Assembly: GCA_025617375.2 (NCBI GenBank) | Contig: JAMYGW020000007.1 | Span: 372,001 to 436,000, forward strand | DNA: 64,000 nucleotides | Reading direction: 5' to 3' | Source: Acarospora socialis | Lineage: Eukaryota > Ascomycota > Lecanoromycetes > Acarosporales > Acarosporaceae | Shown here: positions 45,811 through 57,173 of the stretch, piece after piece | Layout of the letters: every line of letters begins with the position of its first letter | Numbering within the stretch: the stretch's first letter is position 1 | Program-made: the position numbers and the translations under genes | The notes under the pieces: model-generated | What the model was told of the DNA's origin: nothing | The model's database searches: none | Seen by the model: only the letters and a program-made list of their open reading frames with translations

Positions 45811-47617
45811 ATGGAGACTACCTTCATTTCGATTCACGGTAAGCTTTCATTTGGTTACTTGTCCCTATCAGTCTCTTGATCTCTTCTCAGCAAACATCTG
45901 ATCGCATGTGGTGCAGACCTTTCTCTTGACGCTAGATTACTCTACGTTTCTGACTCCATTGTGGATATCCTTGGCTATCTGCCTCACGAGGTGGTTGGAC
46001 GATCATGTTGGGAGTATTTTCATCCAGACGAGGTTCCATTTGCGAGAGCTATCCATGGTCGTGGCGTACAGCTTGACAAGGCTGCTGTTCTCAATTATTG
46101 CCAAATCAAAAGCAAGGATTCACGTTGGATCGGTTGTGAATGTGTCTTCACGATCGTGTACGATGTCCTGGTGGCTGCTACTAGCATCTATCGAAGAGGA
46201 CTTAAAAGCCAAAGTAAGCATCCCGATGCTGCAGTACTCATCTTGGCCGTGCTTTTGGCGCAACGGAGAGCTAAAGCAAGACTCACTAGAGCGAGCCGTG
46301 GAGGCTCCTATCATACGACGGCTATTCTCCTCATCACCGCGGGATCCGCGTTATCATATGCTTTCGTATATCTCAAGCAAGTTCACGACCACACCAAAGC
46401 CACAGGTGCATGAACCACGCGCAGCACTTTTCCTTAACCGGTTCACCCGTACTCTGACGATCATGTATGCCACTAATGGGCTGGCGGATATACTCGGTCT
46501 CACCGCGGACCAGCTGAAAGGGAGGAGTTTCTACTACTGTATCGAAGAAGACTGTCTGCAAGAAGCGGTGAGGTGTCTAGAAGGTGCAAAGGCGAACGAC
46601 TCCATCGCGTACCTGCGGTTCTGGTTCCGTGACCCCCGTCGAGACGACCAGAGGAGCGAAGACGAGCACATGGAAGATGCTCACAGCAGCGAGGAAGATG
46701 AAGACGATGGAGGTGTGCACCTGAATGGGCATGCACCTGACCACGATATGGAGCCAGATGACAATCGGGTCAGCCCAGATTCCATTCCACACTATTCAAA
46801 TGCCGGGAGCGCGGACTGGGATGGCCAGTATGACTCGGATCGTCACAATTCGACGCAAACATGTTCGCGAACTTCTTCTGGCAACAGCACCGACCTTGAA
46901 AGCAACGCTCATGATGCAATATTCGATCAACCCCGGACAGCTCAATCGTCTATATCATCCATGCCTCTTACGTCTCCGGATCAGGAGCGTTCAGCCGAAC
47001 AATTTGCTGCACCTCCGCAGCGAGATCGAATTGAAGTAGAAGCCGTTGTCTCTTGTACTTCCGATGGACTGGTGGTCGTCCTGAGGCGCGCAAGAGCCCT
47101 AATCCCCCAGCACGTGCCGCAACCTGCTGCGCTCCCTTACGCCAACGGGCTTTTCGCTTCTCCGTGGGCGGCCGACCCGATCATGCCCAGGTCACAGCAG
47201 TGGCAGCAGCCACATTACGCCTACAACAATAATCCGTTTCCACCCAACCAAGCGTCGATGCATCCAAGTATGTCGCAGGCGCATGTTTCCGCAGGTGGAG
47301 GGCCTGCAACCGTGGACTTTATGAACTCGATCCGCGAGGTGGCTGTGTTTGCCTGGTCTCTTACCGGTATCAATGGTTCATTAGCCCAGTATAGCCGCGG
47401 CACGCCCACGGGCGAATCTGTGCCGTCTGAAGGTGTTCCAATATGGGATCCTAATTTCACCGGAGGCGAAAACAATGGTCATGACCGCCTCCAAGGGAAT
47501 CAGCGGACGACTGGTACTAACAACTACAGCCATCCGCATGCGGAAAGGGGCTACTCCGAAGATCCTGACGGAGGCTTTTGGAACCGGTCGCCGGCGCAGA
47601 AGACATGGAGCGGCTAA
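45811..47617 (+). CDS. PAS-domain protein (two PAS modules)
   Basis: Three exons, 45811-45838, 45917-46213 and 46290-47617, give 550 residues; introns are 78 and 76 nt and phase fits. PAS module 1 spans about 10-105 (LLYVSDSIVDILGYLPHEVV, SCWEYFHPDEVPFARAIHGR, WIGCECVFTIVYDVLV). After PRDPRYHMLSYISSKF comes module 2, about 145-210 (FLNRFTRTLTIMYATNGLAD, GLTADQLKGRSFYYCIEEDC). A long acidic, Ser-rich linker follows, then VVSCTSDGLVVVLRRARALI, Gln/Pro/Asn-rich sequence and a conserved-looking tail. No GATA finger or kinase is present, so it is not WC-1 itself. The first module could bind a cofactor, but no photocycle Cys motif (NCRFLQ) is visible. A signalling or transcription-adaptor role is inference. 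Confidence 0.82.
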
Positions 47618-48184
47618 TCAAAGCCCAGGAAGCAGAAGTGGGATGCGATAGGGAGATATCATAAGCTTTCACGGGTATTGTTGAATTCAGCGTGTATCTG
47701 CTTGATGAGCTCTATGCATAGGAAGGCTGACGCTCGGTAAATGGTACATGAGGCGTATTGGGTATGGTCATACCTGGCAAAGGAATGATACAGGCGTTAT
47801 AGCTTGCTCATTGCTATTGTTATGGCGTCTCAGTGCTTGTCACAGTAGCATCTAATTGAAGTTGCATTAGCTGGTGATGTGGTGGTCTTCCAAGGGCCAA
47901 CATAACTGGGAGCAGCTCTCGGTACATTTAATTCAGTAGACCACATCTTGACACCTTCCTTATGTGCATGAATGCTTGCGGAGCCAATAATACATTGAAC
48001 AAGTAATCAATGAAGCCCTACTCACCAATATCGCAACCGTCATAGCAGAAATCCCAAGTCTCAAAAAGCGAACGTGGCAAGCGGGACCTCTGCATACCAC
48101 AATCCTACCACCGCTTCTCACAACCGCGATCAAGGTCGAGTACCACCCCTTCAGCCTCTACAAGTCCCAACCCACAGCACATCG
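47618..48184. other. Intergenic, 0.57 kb
   Basis: Between the PAS-domain gene and ARV1, both on +. The frame upstream of the ARV1 ATG stays open for about 110 bases but lacks an ATG. Nothing else seen. Confidence 0.55.
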
Positions 48185-49315
48185 ATGCCCATCTGCATCG
48201 AATGCCGCTACCCCGTGCAACGGCTCTACGACGAATACAGTAAAGCCGACGACCGCAGTCTCGGCAAGGGCGTGCGACTGACGCAGTGTCCGCGCTGCAA
48301 GCGCTTCGCAGACAAATATGTCGAGCATGACTTTGTGGTGCTCTTTATCGATCTGGTGTTGATCAAGCCGCAGGTCAGTCATTCCCCTCTGCACTCTCGT
48401 GGACGGACAGGATACCCCAGGACCAGGGTCTCTATAAAGAGGGAGAGGGGGTAAAGGGATAAATATAGTTGGGGACGCTTGATGACATGATTACGAGGAG
48501 GTTAGGTGTATAGACATTTGTTGTTCAACCGGCTAGGGAGGGAGGATGACCGGTTCGATGTATGTTCTGTCCACGCCCAAGCCCGCACGGAACAGAACAG
48601 AACAGAATACCTGACCCGGGCCCCGGCGCGTCACCTACAGCCGTCCATCATCCGCCTTGGCGTTCTCCTCCTCCTCTTCGACGTCTACCTAACCTGGGCG
48701 CGCGTCGAAAAAGCCACGCCACCACTCCCGACCTTGACGCCCTCGTCGTCCCTCTCCCGCTCCCCCTCCATCCACCCACTCACGCCCTCAACCTCGACCA
48801 CGACCACGACCCCCTCCCCCTCCCCAACACTCAACATCACCACCCTCCCCCTCATAACCCAATACCTCTTCTTCCTAACCCTCAACACCCTCAGCACCCT
48901 CCTCCACCACCTCACCATCCGCCTCCTCGCCACCCACGTGCTTCCACACCTCCCCTTTACACGCTTCCCCCGCCCCCGCGCCCCCAACAGCATCAGCACC
49001 GCCCTCCTCGTCTCCTCCTGCACCAAGCTCTTCCCCATCCTCATGGTCATCTGGGACTACGACGTGCCCGCCGCCGCGCGCAGCGTCGGTTGGGCGGTGG
49101 TGGTCAACAATGTCGAGGCGCTGAATATTCTGCTCGATTGCGGGTATGGTGTCGCGGGCCTGCTGGCGGGTGCGGGGGCGGCGGTCAGGTGGGTGGTGGC
49201 GAGGAGGGTGTTGGGGTGGGTGGGGTTGGATGGGGAGGGGGGCAGCGTGGTGGGGGATTTGAGGGCGTTGGTGGTGGGGGGAAGGGAGGTGTTGGGGCGG
49301 GTGGGGCTGGGGTAG
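48185..49315 (+). CDS. ARV1: Arv1, ER lipid/GPI homeostasis membrane protein
   Basis: Three exons, 48185-48373, 48506-48559 and 48641-49315, give 305 residues; introns are 132 and 81 nt and all junctions are phase 0. The N-terminus is the Arv1 homology domain: MPICIECRYPV with C4 and C7, RLTQCPRCKRFADKYVEHD with C35 and C38 as the second half of the zinc site, then FVVLFIDLVLIKPQ and VYRHLLFNRLG. Membrane segments follow (IIRLGVLLLLFDVYLTW; ITQYLFFLTLNTLSTLLHHL; a further segment near 215-240). Arv1 acts in the ER in sterol distribution and delivery of GPI intermediates. Exon 3 is very GC-rich, which produces a long overlapping frame (48562-49356) that I reject. Its C-terminal half is Gly/Val-rich and poorly conserved. 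Confidence 0.92.
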
Positions 49316-49750
49316 AGGGTTGTGTGTGGGGGCGAGTTGGTGGTTGCTGGGTTTGAGTCGAGATGGTATATAGAAAAGGTTAAGGTATCACAGGAGGGTT
49401 GTCTACTCGTGTCATGTCAAACCACGCACTTTTCCAACTCGGATCCGTGTCTAATTCGTAGTCCCTCGTACGGAAACACTGCTCTGCAAACACCGCCTAG
49501 GCAATATCTTCCCGTTCGGAATACACCTCGTAACGCCTTACAGATGCAACGACACGAAAGGACGTCAACTGAACAAGTGTAGACCGTAACCAGCCCTGCC
49601 GCACCAGCAAGGATATTACTCCCCTTGCCCAATGGTCCACTTGGGCCCCAGCTTATCAACCCATCGAGCACGGCTTGAAATCAGCAAGCTTCTCCTCTTC
49701 GCATGCCTCCCTTACTGCCCCGCAAAACCAAGCCCCCAACCTCCAACTAG
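49316..49750. other. Convergent intergenic region, 0.43 kb
   Basis: Between the 3' ends of ARV1 (+) and VMA9 (-). Short frames only; no feature recognised. Confidence 0.55.
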
Positions 49751-50511
49751 CTATGAATGATGACCAGGCATGGCTCCCGGCCGCAAATCCTTCCGTATCG
49801 GGTGGATGAGAGGATGCCATTGCGCGAGGAAGGTGATGGCTATACGAGCCCGGTTGTCAGAATCAGTCCGCCAGGCCGACGATATGAAGTCCGGGGAGGC
49901 GAGGGGGGAGAGAAACGGAAGAGAAACGGAAAGGGAAGGTAAGTGGAGAGGAAGAAAGCACGAGGAGGGAGGATGTGGGCTGGAGGTTTGGATGTTGGCC
50001 AGCAAGTGTTAGGCGGAAGTAAGAGCGGAGCGCAGAAAGGGGAGAGAAAGGACAGGACGTACCCCACATGATATAGCAGCTCGCGAACGAGAGGATCAGG
50101 GTACTGCGCCAGATCCTGTGTTGTGTTGCAAGTCAGCACAGCCCTATTCTAACTCCCATCCATCCTTCTATCGGTGACTAGATAGATCCTCTCGGTCGTC
50201 CTTGATCACGATCCATCCATCCCTCCCTCCCTTCTGTTCCAACACCTCGCCACACTCCGCTGTTCCCAGACGATGTAACCTATCTACCTTTTATGCCCCA
50301 CGAGGAAGAGAGATGGGGCCCGAGGAACAGAGAAAGAGAGAAGGGACGTACGTCCTGTTCTCGCCCTTGGGCGCAAAGAACCAAGCCACGATCGAGGCGA
50401 CGGTCACGAAGATGAGGCCGATGATCACGCTCCAGCTGTGGTTTGCGAGTCAAAGGAGTTAGTTTATTCGTCGTCCGGGGAGTGAAAGGATTTTGCGTAC
50501 CCGTTTGCCAT
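49751..50511 (-). CDS. VMA9: Vma9, V-type ATPase subunit e
   Basis: Four short exons: 50511-50501, 50435-50352, 50115-50063 and 49839-49751; 78 residues, in the usual 70-80 range. Splice sites are canonical (three GTACG-type donors) and phase fits throughout; introns are 65, 236 and 223 nt, so introns outweigh coding sequence. The protein has two membrane helices (WSVIIGLIFVTVASIVAWFF and TLILSFASCYIMWAITFLAQ) and the family-typical PKGENRTIWRS loop and LHPLI-like QWHPLIHP end. Subunit e belongs to the V0 sector of the vacuolar proton pump. The first coding exon has only 11 bases. Simple frame searching cannot find this gene; it is supported by near-full-length family similarity. Confidence 0.9.
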
Positions 50512-50864
50512 CGTACAGAGGTGAGTCGGTGATTATGCGGTTTGTTGAGAGCGCTGCGAATCGTCTGGGTTTCGACTTCGGAACCGTGGTAGCCCTTATA
50601 GAGTTACTCACAGACGATAAGGTTAGCGGCAAGTTCCGGAGGATGAAGATGATCGCTCGTTACTTCGACAGAATGGCCCCCAACTCCTGTGGGAGTTCAA
50701 TGCCTTCCTATGGGTACATAGACGCGCTCTTCGCTAGTATCTTTCCTGTTTTGACCTCTGGGTTGCTTTTTCTGCCTCATGCCAATGCAAAAGGTCAGGT
50801 TTCTAGCTCGAACAGTTCGAGGCAAATGAAATAGATACAGTATTGCAGCAGCCAGCCTCGCAGA
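50512..50864. other. Divergent promoter, 0.35 kb
   Basis: Between VMA9 (-) and the AIM9-family gene (+). An open frame at 50493-50834 overlaps the VMA9 start and has no domain; rejected. The short distance suggests a shared promoter. Confidence 0.55.
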
Positions 50865-52863
50865 ATGCGCCTTCTGTCCAAGAAAGCCTGCAACGATTGC
50901 TCGTTCCTTTTCTACAGATCAAGTCTGAAGTTTCGTTCAGTTGCTCGCCTTCCGTTGTCGCCCCTTTCCTTGGGCAACTTTAGCACCACTGTTATTACTC
51001 CTCAAGAGAAACCCTATGAATCCTTCTTCCGCCATGATTCTGGTCGATGGCTGTAAGAATCGCGTTGTTAATTATCTCGCCGTCCTCTACAGGTATTCAG
51101 TGATGCTCATGGGGATCTAGCTATAACGAGGATCTCCGTCTTGCGGAGACATACCAGGAGTTTGATGTCCAGGCATTGAAACGCGTCGCTGCCAGGGCGA
51201 TCAATCAGAAGGAATCAGACGTCAGTTCCATTGTTAAATCATACGAGGATGATCTCAGTGGCACCTTTACTATTACCTTGCGTAACGAAAGCCGAGTTAT
51301 TGCTCGAGTTCCACATCCTGGGACCATGCACAAGCGGTATTCGACTGCCAGTGAGGTTGCAACGATGGACTTCGCCCGTAAGCATAAAGTGGCGACGCCA
51401 AAGGTACTGGCCTATGATATTACGGCTGATAACGAGGTTGGTACGCAATATATTCTCATGGAAGCAGCGGGGGGCCAGAACCTTGGAGAACGATGGGACT
51501 CCATTGACGAGGACGCACGGCGGCAAATAGTCATGGCAGTCGCTTATCAGAAGGCTAAACTCATGAATCTCAGGCTGCCTGCGTCTGGAAGCATATATTA
51601 CAAACGGGACCTTGAGCCTGGAATCAAGACTGTGGAAATCTCGCGAGACCTTGACGAAAAGTTCGGGGCAGCATCTGGTGATGGTTTCTGTATTGGCCCA
51701 AGTGTGAACAACGATTGGTGGCTTGACGAGCGCGCCGAGATGGGTGAGATATCTCGCGGACCATGTCAGTTAACCTAAGCCTGGGGCTCAAGACTTAGCT
51801 AACTCGGAGTTACGGCTTGGAAGGGCAATCGTCAGAAGACTACTTACGATCAGTCGCTGAGCGAGAATTGGCTTGGATGAAGCAATACGCCCGCCCTCGA
51901 TACCCTAGTCCAGTCGAATATCGACGGTTCTTCCGCTATGAGCAAGTACCTCCGGAAGGTCACATCAACAGTCTAGAAGAATTCCTTCGGATTGTCCAAC
52001 ATTTGATTCCGCGACAGCTGAGTAGATTCAATGATGTGCCTATCCTTCAACAGAACAACATGCAGCTCCGCGATTTGTTCGTCAGTTCCACCAAGGCTAT
52101 GGAGAAAGAATCCGACCCGATGATTGAGATCGTCAGCACGACGAATTGGGGGCAAGCAAGCGTCTTACCTCGATTTATACAAGCTGGAGTTCCACCTTCA
52201 CTTTCAGACATGAGCGAGTTTTACATCCAAGCCACACGGAGTTTAGATTTAGCGCACACCATCGCATTGCAAGACATAACCACGCCAGCGGGCCGCCTCA
52301 CGCGCTCGCTCTACAGAGCGGTCGCCACGCCCTGGAACGGAAACAGCGTGATGCTGAAAGCACTTCTCCTCCTAGCGGTCCGAAAGTGGCCAGAGCTCAC
52401 CGGCGTCACCGGCGCCACTGTCCTCGCAACCGAGATATTGAAATCGGGCGTCAAGGAAGGAAAACTTCCGACGAAGACAATTGGAGAGGTCGAGAAGCTC
52501 TTAAACCCAGAGATTCCGGCGTGTCCTCTCTCGTACTCATCCGAGGAGGTCGAAAGAATCGACTACTTTGTTGACAAGTTTTCGCGGGTTGATGAGCTGT
52601 TTGATAGACTCAGAAAGGGGATGCAGTTAGGTCCGGATGGCTTCGTCTCACATGATAACTATGAGAATGCCGAATTGCTGAGTGAGTGGACGAAGAAGCG
52701 TCTGATCGAGATTGCGGAGGACAAGCACGTTGAGAAGTATGAGTATTGGGTTATGTGGCCTTTCGACGACCATGATGAGAGTGGGCAGTTCTGTCCGATT
52801 ACTTTTGATGATGACGGCCAGCTGCGCGTCTGGGAGAAAGAAGAACCTGAAAAAGATGGCTGA
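50865..52863 (+). CDS. APH/AIM9-family protein, likely mitochondrial, catalytically degenerate
   Basis: Three exons, 50865-51052, 51121-51764 and 51824-52863, give 623 residues. The second intron (59 nt, GTCAGT donor, GCTAAC branch) joins SRGP to WQSSEDYL, restoring the family motif RGPW. The N-terminus (MRLLSKKACNDCSFLFYRSS, then many Arg/Ser) looks mitochondrial. The N-lobe is well kept: RHDSGRWLYNEDLR, VIARVPHPG, TASEVATMDFARK, TQYILMEAAGGQNLGERW. In the C-lobe the usual HPDLQPNNIF-type catalytic loop reads QNNMQLRDLF (354-363), with Asn356 at the catalytic Asp position and Asp361 at the metal-binding Asn. The metal-binding Asp of the later IDW motif is Asn385 (TNW). It therefore looks like a pseudokinase of the aminoglycoside-phosphotransferase fold. 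Function is unknown; the reading frame is intact. Confidence 0.8.
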
Positions 52864-53729
52864 GATAGCATTTCTTGCAGCCGTGCTCATTCACATGTCA
52901 GGGTTTTGGTTGTCTATTGATCTGGTTATGTTCAGCGGCACTAACACAACAACAGAAACACTTTCGGTTGGCTAGAACGTCCCGTTTGGTAGTGACTAGG
53001 ATATCTTCACGTCTGCCATGTAGCTTTCGCCGCGGGGGACTTGCAGCACTATAATAAAGATCCCTATTATACCGAAGTACATGGCTCAATACGATATGTA
53101 CCCAGTCTTACTGGCAAAGAGCTTGTTGCACGCCTACGCTTCCGGGCTCTGGATCGTACATGTTGCCAGTTAAGCACCCCACCGGCATAAGCCACATAAG
53201 CCTATAGAGCTTCGTAGCAGATTCGGATACGCATAGGTCTCAAGCAAGCTGACTGCTTAGTGGCATGCAGACTAGCTTAGCCCTAGACATCTGGTTCGAT
53301 GTTAATGTGCACCTTCGTGTTCTTGAGACATGGAAGTACTCCAGACTCGGACTCAGCATGGAAACGAGGCCTACTTCAGTTGTTTAAACCATCATAGCAT
53401 AGAGGGAGGAACAACTGGAGTACATCAGACATGTAATCATATCCTCTGTTGGCGGTTTAAATTACCTAGACGGACTTCTACATAGCTCTAAGTTTGAGAT
53501 GGTTCAATGAATGCTTCTTTTATGTTCCCCGCATCAAACATCGAATAGATGTGTGTATGTTACAAGCTCTCTCTATCTCCAGACCATACTTATAAGCATC
53601 AAGATCGAATCACACGAGGAATACTTATGTAGGGCTAAGTGATCATTTCATCCATGGCTTGGGAGCAGCTCGACGGCATTATCCGTCAAATCGATTATTA
53701 TTTCCTTTAAGCGACCGACTCTTCAAACT
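52864..53729. other. Intergenic, 0.87 kb
   Basis: Between the AIM9-family gene and the tRNA gene. No accepted frame, no repeat. It should contain the 3' flank of the upstream gene. Confidence 0.55.
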
Positions 53730-53886
53730 GGCTCAATGGTCTAGTGGTATGATTGTCGCTTCGGGATATTAAAGCCTGGACATCGGAGATGTCTATATAT
53801 GTGACAGGCCCCGGGTTCAAAGTACGTCCGTGATCAAATCGTTTCCCACTTATTTATTAACAATAATGGTAGTCCCGGTTGAGCCC
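53730..53886 (+). tRNA. tRNA-Pro(CGG) with anticodon-loop intron and T-loop insertion
   Basis: The acceptor 5' strand GGCTCAA (53730-53736) pairs perfectly with TTGAGCC (53879-53885). The A box reads TGGTCTAGTGG (53737-53747). The anticodon stem is GTCGC (53755-53759) with GTGAC (53801-53805), allowing one G-U pair. Loop TTCGGG gives anticodon CGG, proline. A normal 34-nt tRNA intron (53766-53799) follows position 37. The T stem is CCGGG (53811-53815) with CCCGG (53874-53878), but the loop is split after TTCAAA by a 51-bp insertion (53822-53872). Without it the loop is the normal seven bases. The insertion breaks the 3' end of the B box. CCA is not a guide in eukaryotes; base 53886 is the discriminator. 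A run of five T follows at 53894. Confidence 0.85.
53822..53872 (+). other. Spliceosomal-intron-like insertion in the tRNA T-loop
   Basis: 51 bp beginning GTACGT, with TTATTAAC about 10-17 bases before the end and terminating GGTAG. Donor, branch-like site, acceptor and length all match the spliceosomal introns of the protein genes in this window (mostly 47-80 nt, several GTACG donors). Its excision leaves an exactly paired T arm and acceptor stem. It may be a transposed intron (introner-like), an ectopic tRNA intron cut by the tRNA endonuclease, or an insertion that silenced the gene. Confidence 0.7.
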
Positions 53887-53893
53887 CAGAATC

Positions 53894-53898
53894 TTTTT
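53894..53898 (+). terminator. Pol III T-run terminator
   Basis: TTTTT begins eight bases after the tRNA discriminator base, with a second T5 run about 6 bases further on. This is the usual RNA polymerase III stop and shows that the transcription unit downstream of the insertion is still arranged as a tRNA gene. Confidence 0.75.
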
Positions 53899-54068
53899 GT
53901 TGTTTTTGTTCTTCTGGTAAGGCCGGAGTGGTATCGGGATTGTGGGTTTAACATTTCGCGCCACTGGTGCGAGAGCTGCGCTTTAAGTATGCGAGTTTGA
54001 ACAAAGCACCATTTATGAGTTACAGACAAGAATAGCAACTAAACTACGTTACATGAAAGCACTCTATC

Positions 54069-57000
54069 TCACAACTTGGCCTTCCCCGATCCCTCCAAAA
54101 GATCGGCCCCACCCCCCGCAATACACAATTTGCCCGTCTCAACCACCTTTGTCTGAAACACGACCTTCCCTCCTTCCCTCCACATCTCCGTCCGCAGCGT
54201 CTGCCCCGGCAACACCGTGCCCGCAAACCTTACCTTGATGTTCTTGAACGGCCCATAAGTCTGATAAACGTGCTTGCCTGAGATCCCAAAGAAGCACAAC
54301 CCATGCAAGATGGGCGTCTTGAAGCCGCCGACCTTCGCAAACTCCGGGTCGATGTGCAGAGGATTCCGGTCACCGTTGAGGCGGTAGAGGGCCGCCTGCT
54401 CTTCGGTCGTCTTTTCCTCGACTGCGGCGTCCGGGTTACGCTGAGGGGGCTTGTTGGCGGCCGTGGCGGCGCCGCGGTCAGATCCCTTCTTGGGGCCGCC
54501 GAAGCCGCCAGAACCGCGGATGAAGAGAGACATCTCGTTGTAAAAGAGGTCGCGGCCCGTTTTGGCGTCGGTGGTGGTGGTGCCGTAGACTTGGATGGCG
54601 GCGTTGCCTTTGTCGAGGACCTCAATGAGTTTGGGCTGGTTGATGACGCGAGCGGAGGTCGGGATGGGGTATTGGCGGATTTCGAGGTATTGTTCGCCGT
54701 GTAGGAGCATCATGGGTGAGAAATTGGGGACGAGCTCGGACATGTCCCAAGGGGTTGTACCGCTGAAGCAGGGTATCACGCCGTAGGTGGGGAGCACTTG
54801 GAAGTTGTCGGAGTTTTCGTAGACGAGGGGGAGTTCGGTGCGCTTGGCGCCTATTCCGAGATCTGAATATCGTGGTCAGTAGAGATTCTGAGAAGACGAA
54901 CGTGAGTCGTACTGTAGAGAATAACATCCTTGTCGTCATATGAGAATTCAGTCTCTTCCGTTTTGGCCTTCTTTGCCTTGTCGATATTGTCTAGGTATTT
55001 CTGATTGTCATTGCCCTCCTGTTTTGAACCGCCACTGCTCCTGTTCTGCATGTTGTTCATGATACTCTTCAAACCATCTTGAGCATCCTCGGGGTGATCA
55101 GCTCGACCGTCATCAAAATTGATGATATCTGTCCAAGCCTTGGCGACTGCTTCGGGTGTCAATTTGACATCGATTGGGAAGCCGTGACCGCCGCTTCTTT
55201 GCCAGCGTGTCCGCGCATGCCAGCCACTGCCGACCTCGAATAAGCCACCAGTTGCGGGATTCGGCACTTTGTCGGAGCTTAGAAGAACGACCATAGGGGC
55301 GACCTGATCTGGCTTGAATGCTTGGACCATTTCTTCAGGCATGATACTGCGGGTCATGTTTGTACCGGCGTTGGGTGCGATTGTATTGACGTAAATGTTA
55401 TACTTGGCACCTTCACGAGCAAGGGCGCGAGAGAAGCCAAGGATGCCGAGTTTCTACACGCCAATCAGTCATGCTGCAAGTACTGATGACACTTATAGGA
55501 CTCACCGCTGCCGCGTAGTTCGCTTGACCGAAGTTACCGTATATACCGCTGGTGCTGGTAGTATTGACGATCCTGCCGTACTTCTGCTTCAAGAAATACG
55601 GCCATGCGGCTTTGGTAACCTTGTAAGTCCCCCGTAGATGAACCGCAATGACCTGATCCCACATCTTATCGTCCATATTTGTGAAAGCCTTATCCCGAAG
55701 AATACCCGCGTTATTGATGACGATGTCGATACGACCATATGCGTCAATAGCAGCCTTCACAACCGCATCACCATCTTCCGCTGATGCTTTGTTGCCGACG
55801 GCCTGACCCCCATTCTTCTGTATCTCCTGAACGACGTCATCTGGGCTGACAAGATCGTTGACGACAACAGCCGCACCGTATTTGGCGAACAGTAAAGCAT
55901 AAGCCCGTCCAAGACTGTTACTCGTTAGTACCTCCACTGCCTCATGTCGAAACGTCTGCACTCACCCTGCACCAGCTCCAGTGATAAGAGCGACCTTGCC
56001 CTTGAAATCTGGCTGCTCGGTAGCCTGATTGTCCCCCAGCTTCTGGGCCTCTTCCAGCAGAGTCATGAAGTCTGCAACACCGGTAGGGTAACTAGGCTTG
56101 GAGAAGTCGTTCACATCGCTCCACTTCTTCAGAATAGCCCCTGGCGTCAACGTAGGCCCAGTCTTGAGCAGAGCACCTTTTGCACGCTCCCATCTCAGTT
56201 TCGCCATGTGACCACCACCGACCTCAAAGATGGAGCCCGTCTCCTGTTTATTTGACGGGTGAACAAGCACAGCCACGAGTGGCACGACCCAGTCTGGTTT
56301 GAGGTTTTCGAGGATGTCCGGGGGCATGACAGTTTGGGTCATACGGCTGGCGGCTGGAAGAAATGTCAGCCCGCTGTATTACTTATGCCTACTGGAAAGG
56401 CATGAGTTTTAAGCTCACCTATTGGTGCAATGACGTTGCATAGGATGTTGTATTTGAAGCCTTCCTTAGCCAGAGTTTCTGTGAACCCGACTTGAGATAA
56501 TTTGGCAGCTACAATCTTCAGTAACCAAGCCACTCTTTGTTCGAATCAAGCCTACCTGAGTAGTTGGTCTGTCCAAAGCTACCAAAAAGCCCAGCAGCAG
56601 AGGCAGTGTTGATTATCCGTCCATACTTTTGCTTCCTAAAATGCGGCCACGCAGCCCTCGCACACTATCGCAGCACTCCCAGTCAGCCAACAAGACTATT
56701 ATTCCAAACGTTGGGAATCTAGGTTCACCTTGAAAGCACCCTTCACATGGACCTTGATAATCAGATCCCAGTCCTCATCCTTCATATTCTTGAAGCTAAC
56801 ATCCCTCAGAATCCCCGCATTATTGATAAGCACATCGATCCTCCCGAACGCCTGAATGGCCGTCTCGATAATCTTCTCCCCGTTCTCGACACTGTCGTAG
56901 TTCGCGACCGCTTTGCCGCCCGCGGCTTTGATCTCGTCGACGACTACATCGGCGGCCTAGACACATGTTCAGCATTACGTAGAATATGGCGCGACGGAAA

Positions 57001-57173
57001 TGAGCGGTCCGCTGTACCTTCGATGATTGTCCTTCTCCTTTGAACGAGCCCCCGAGATCATTAACGACGACGTTGGCGCCCCGAGAGCCGAAGAAGGTGG
57101 CATATGCCTTTCCCAGCCCTCCGCCGGCGCCGGTGACGACGACAGTCTGATTGTCGAAGCGTAGTTCTGACAT
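54069..57173 (-). CDS. FOX2: FOX2, peroxisomal multifunctional beta-oxidation enzyme
   Basis: Eight exons on -: 57173-57018, 56956-56729, 56664-56556, 56508-56419, 56353-55966, 55914-55506, 55453-54913 and 54862-54069. They give 904 residues, the normal length, with phase correct at all seven introns (47-65 nt). Two short-chain dehydrogenase units: unit 1 has TGAGGGLG (14-21), Ser150 and Tyr163/Lys167; unit 2 has ITGAGAGLG (about 317-326) and Tyr457/Lys461. The C-terminal hot-dog domain is enoyl-CoA hydratase 2, with [14 protein letters not shown] carrying Asp805, Asn807 and His810. The C-terminus GKAKL ends in AKL, an acceptable PTS1 peroxisome signal. The enzyme hydrates trans-2-enoyl-CoA and oxidises (3R)-hydroxyacyl-CoA. 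It is head to head with the glycerate kinase gene. Confidence 0.96.

Noticed and set aside
48562-49356. 264-residue Pro/His-rich frame on + overlapping ARV1
   Set aside because: It is out of frame with ARV1 exon 3, low in complexity, and explained by the GC-rich composition of that exon.
51744-51823. Alternative donor at 51744 for the second intron of the AIM9-family gene
   Set aside because: It keeps frame but removes the conserved RGPW motif; the donor at 51765 restores it.
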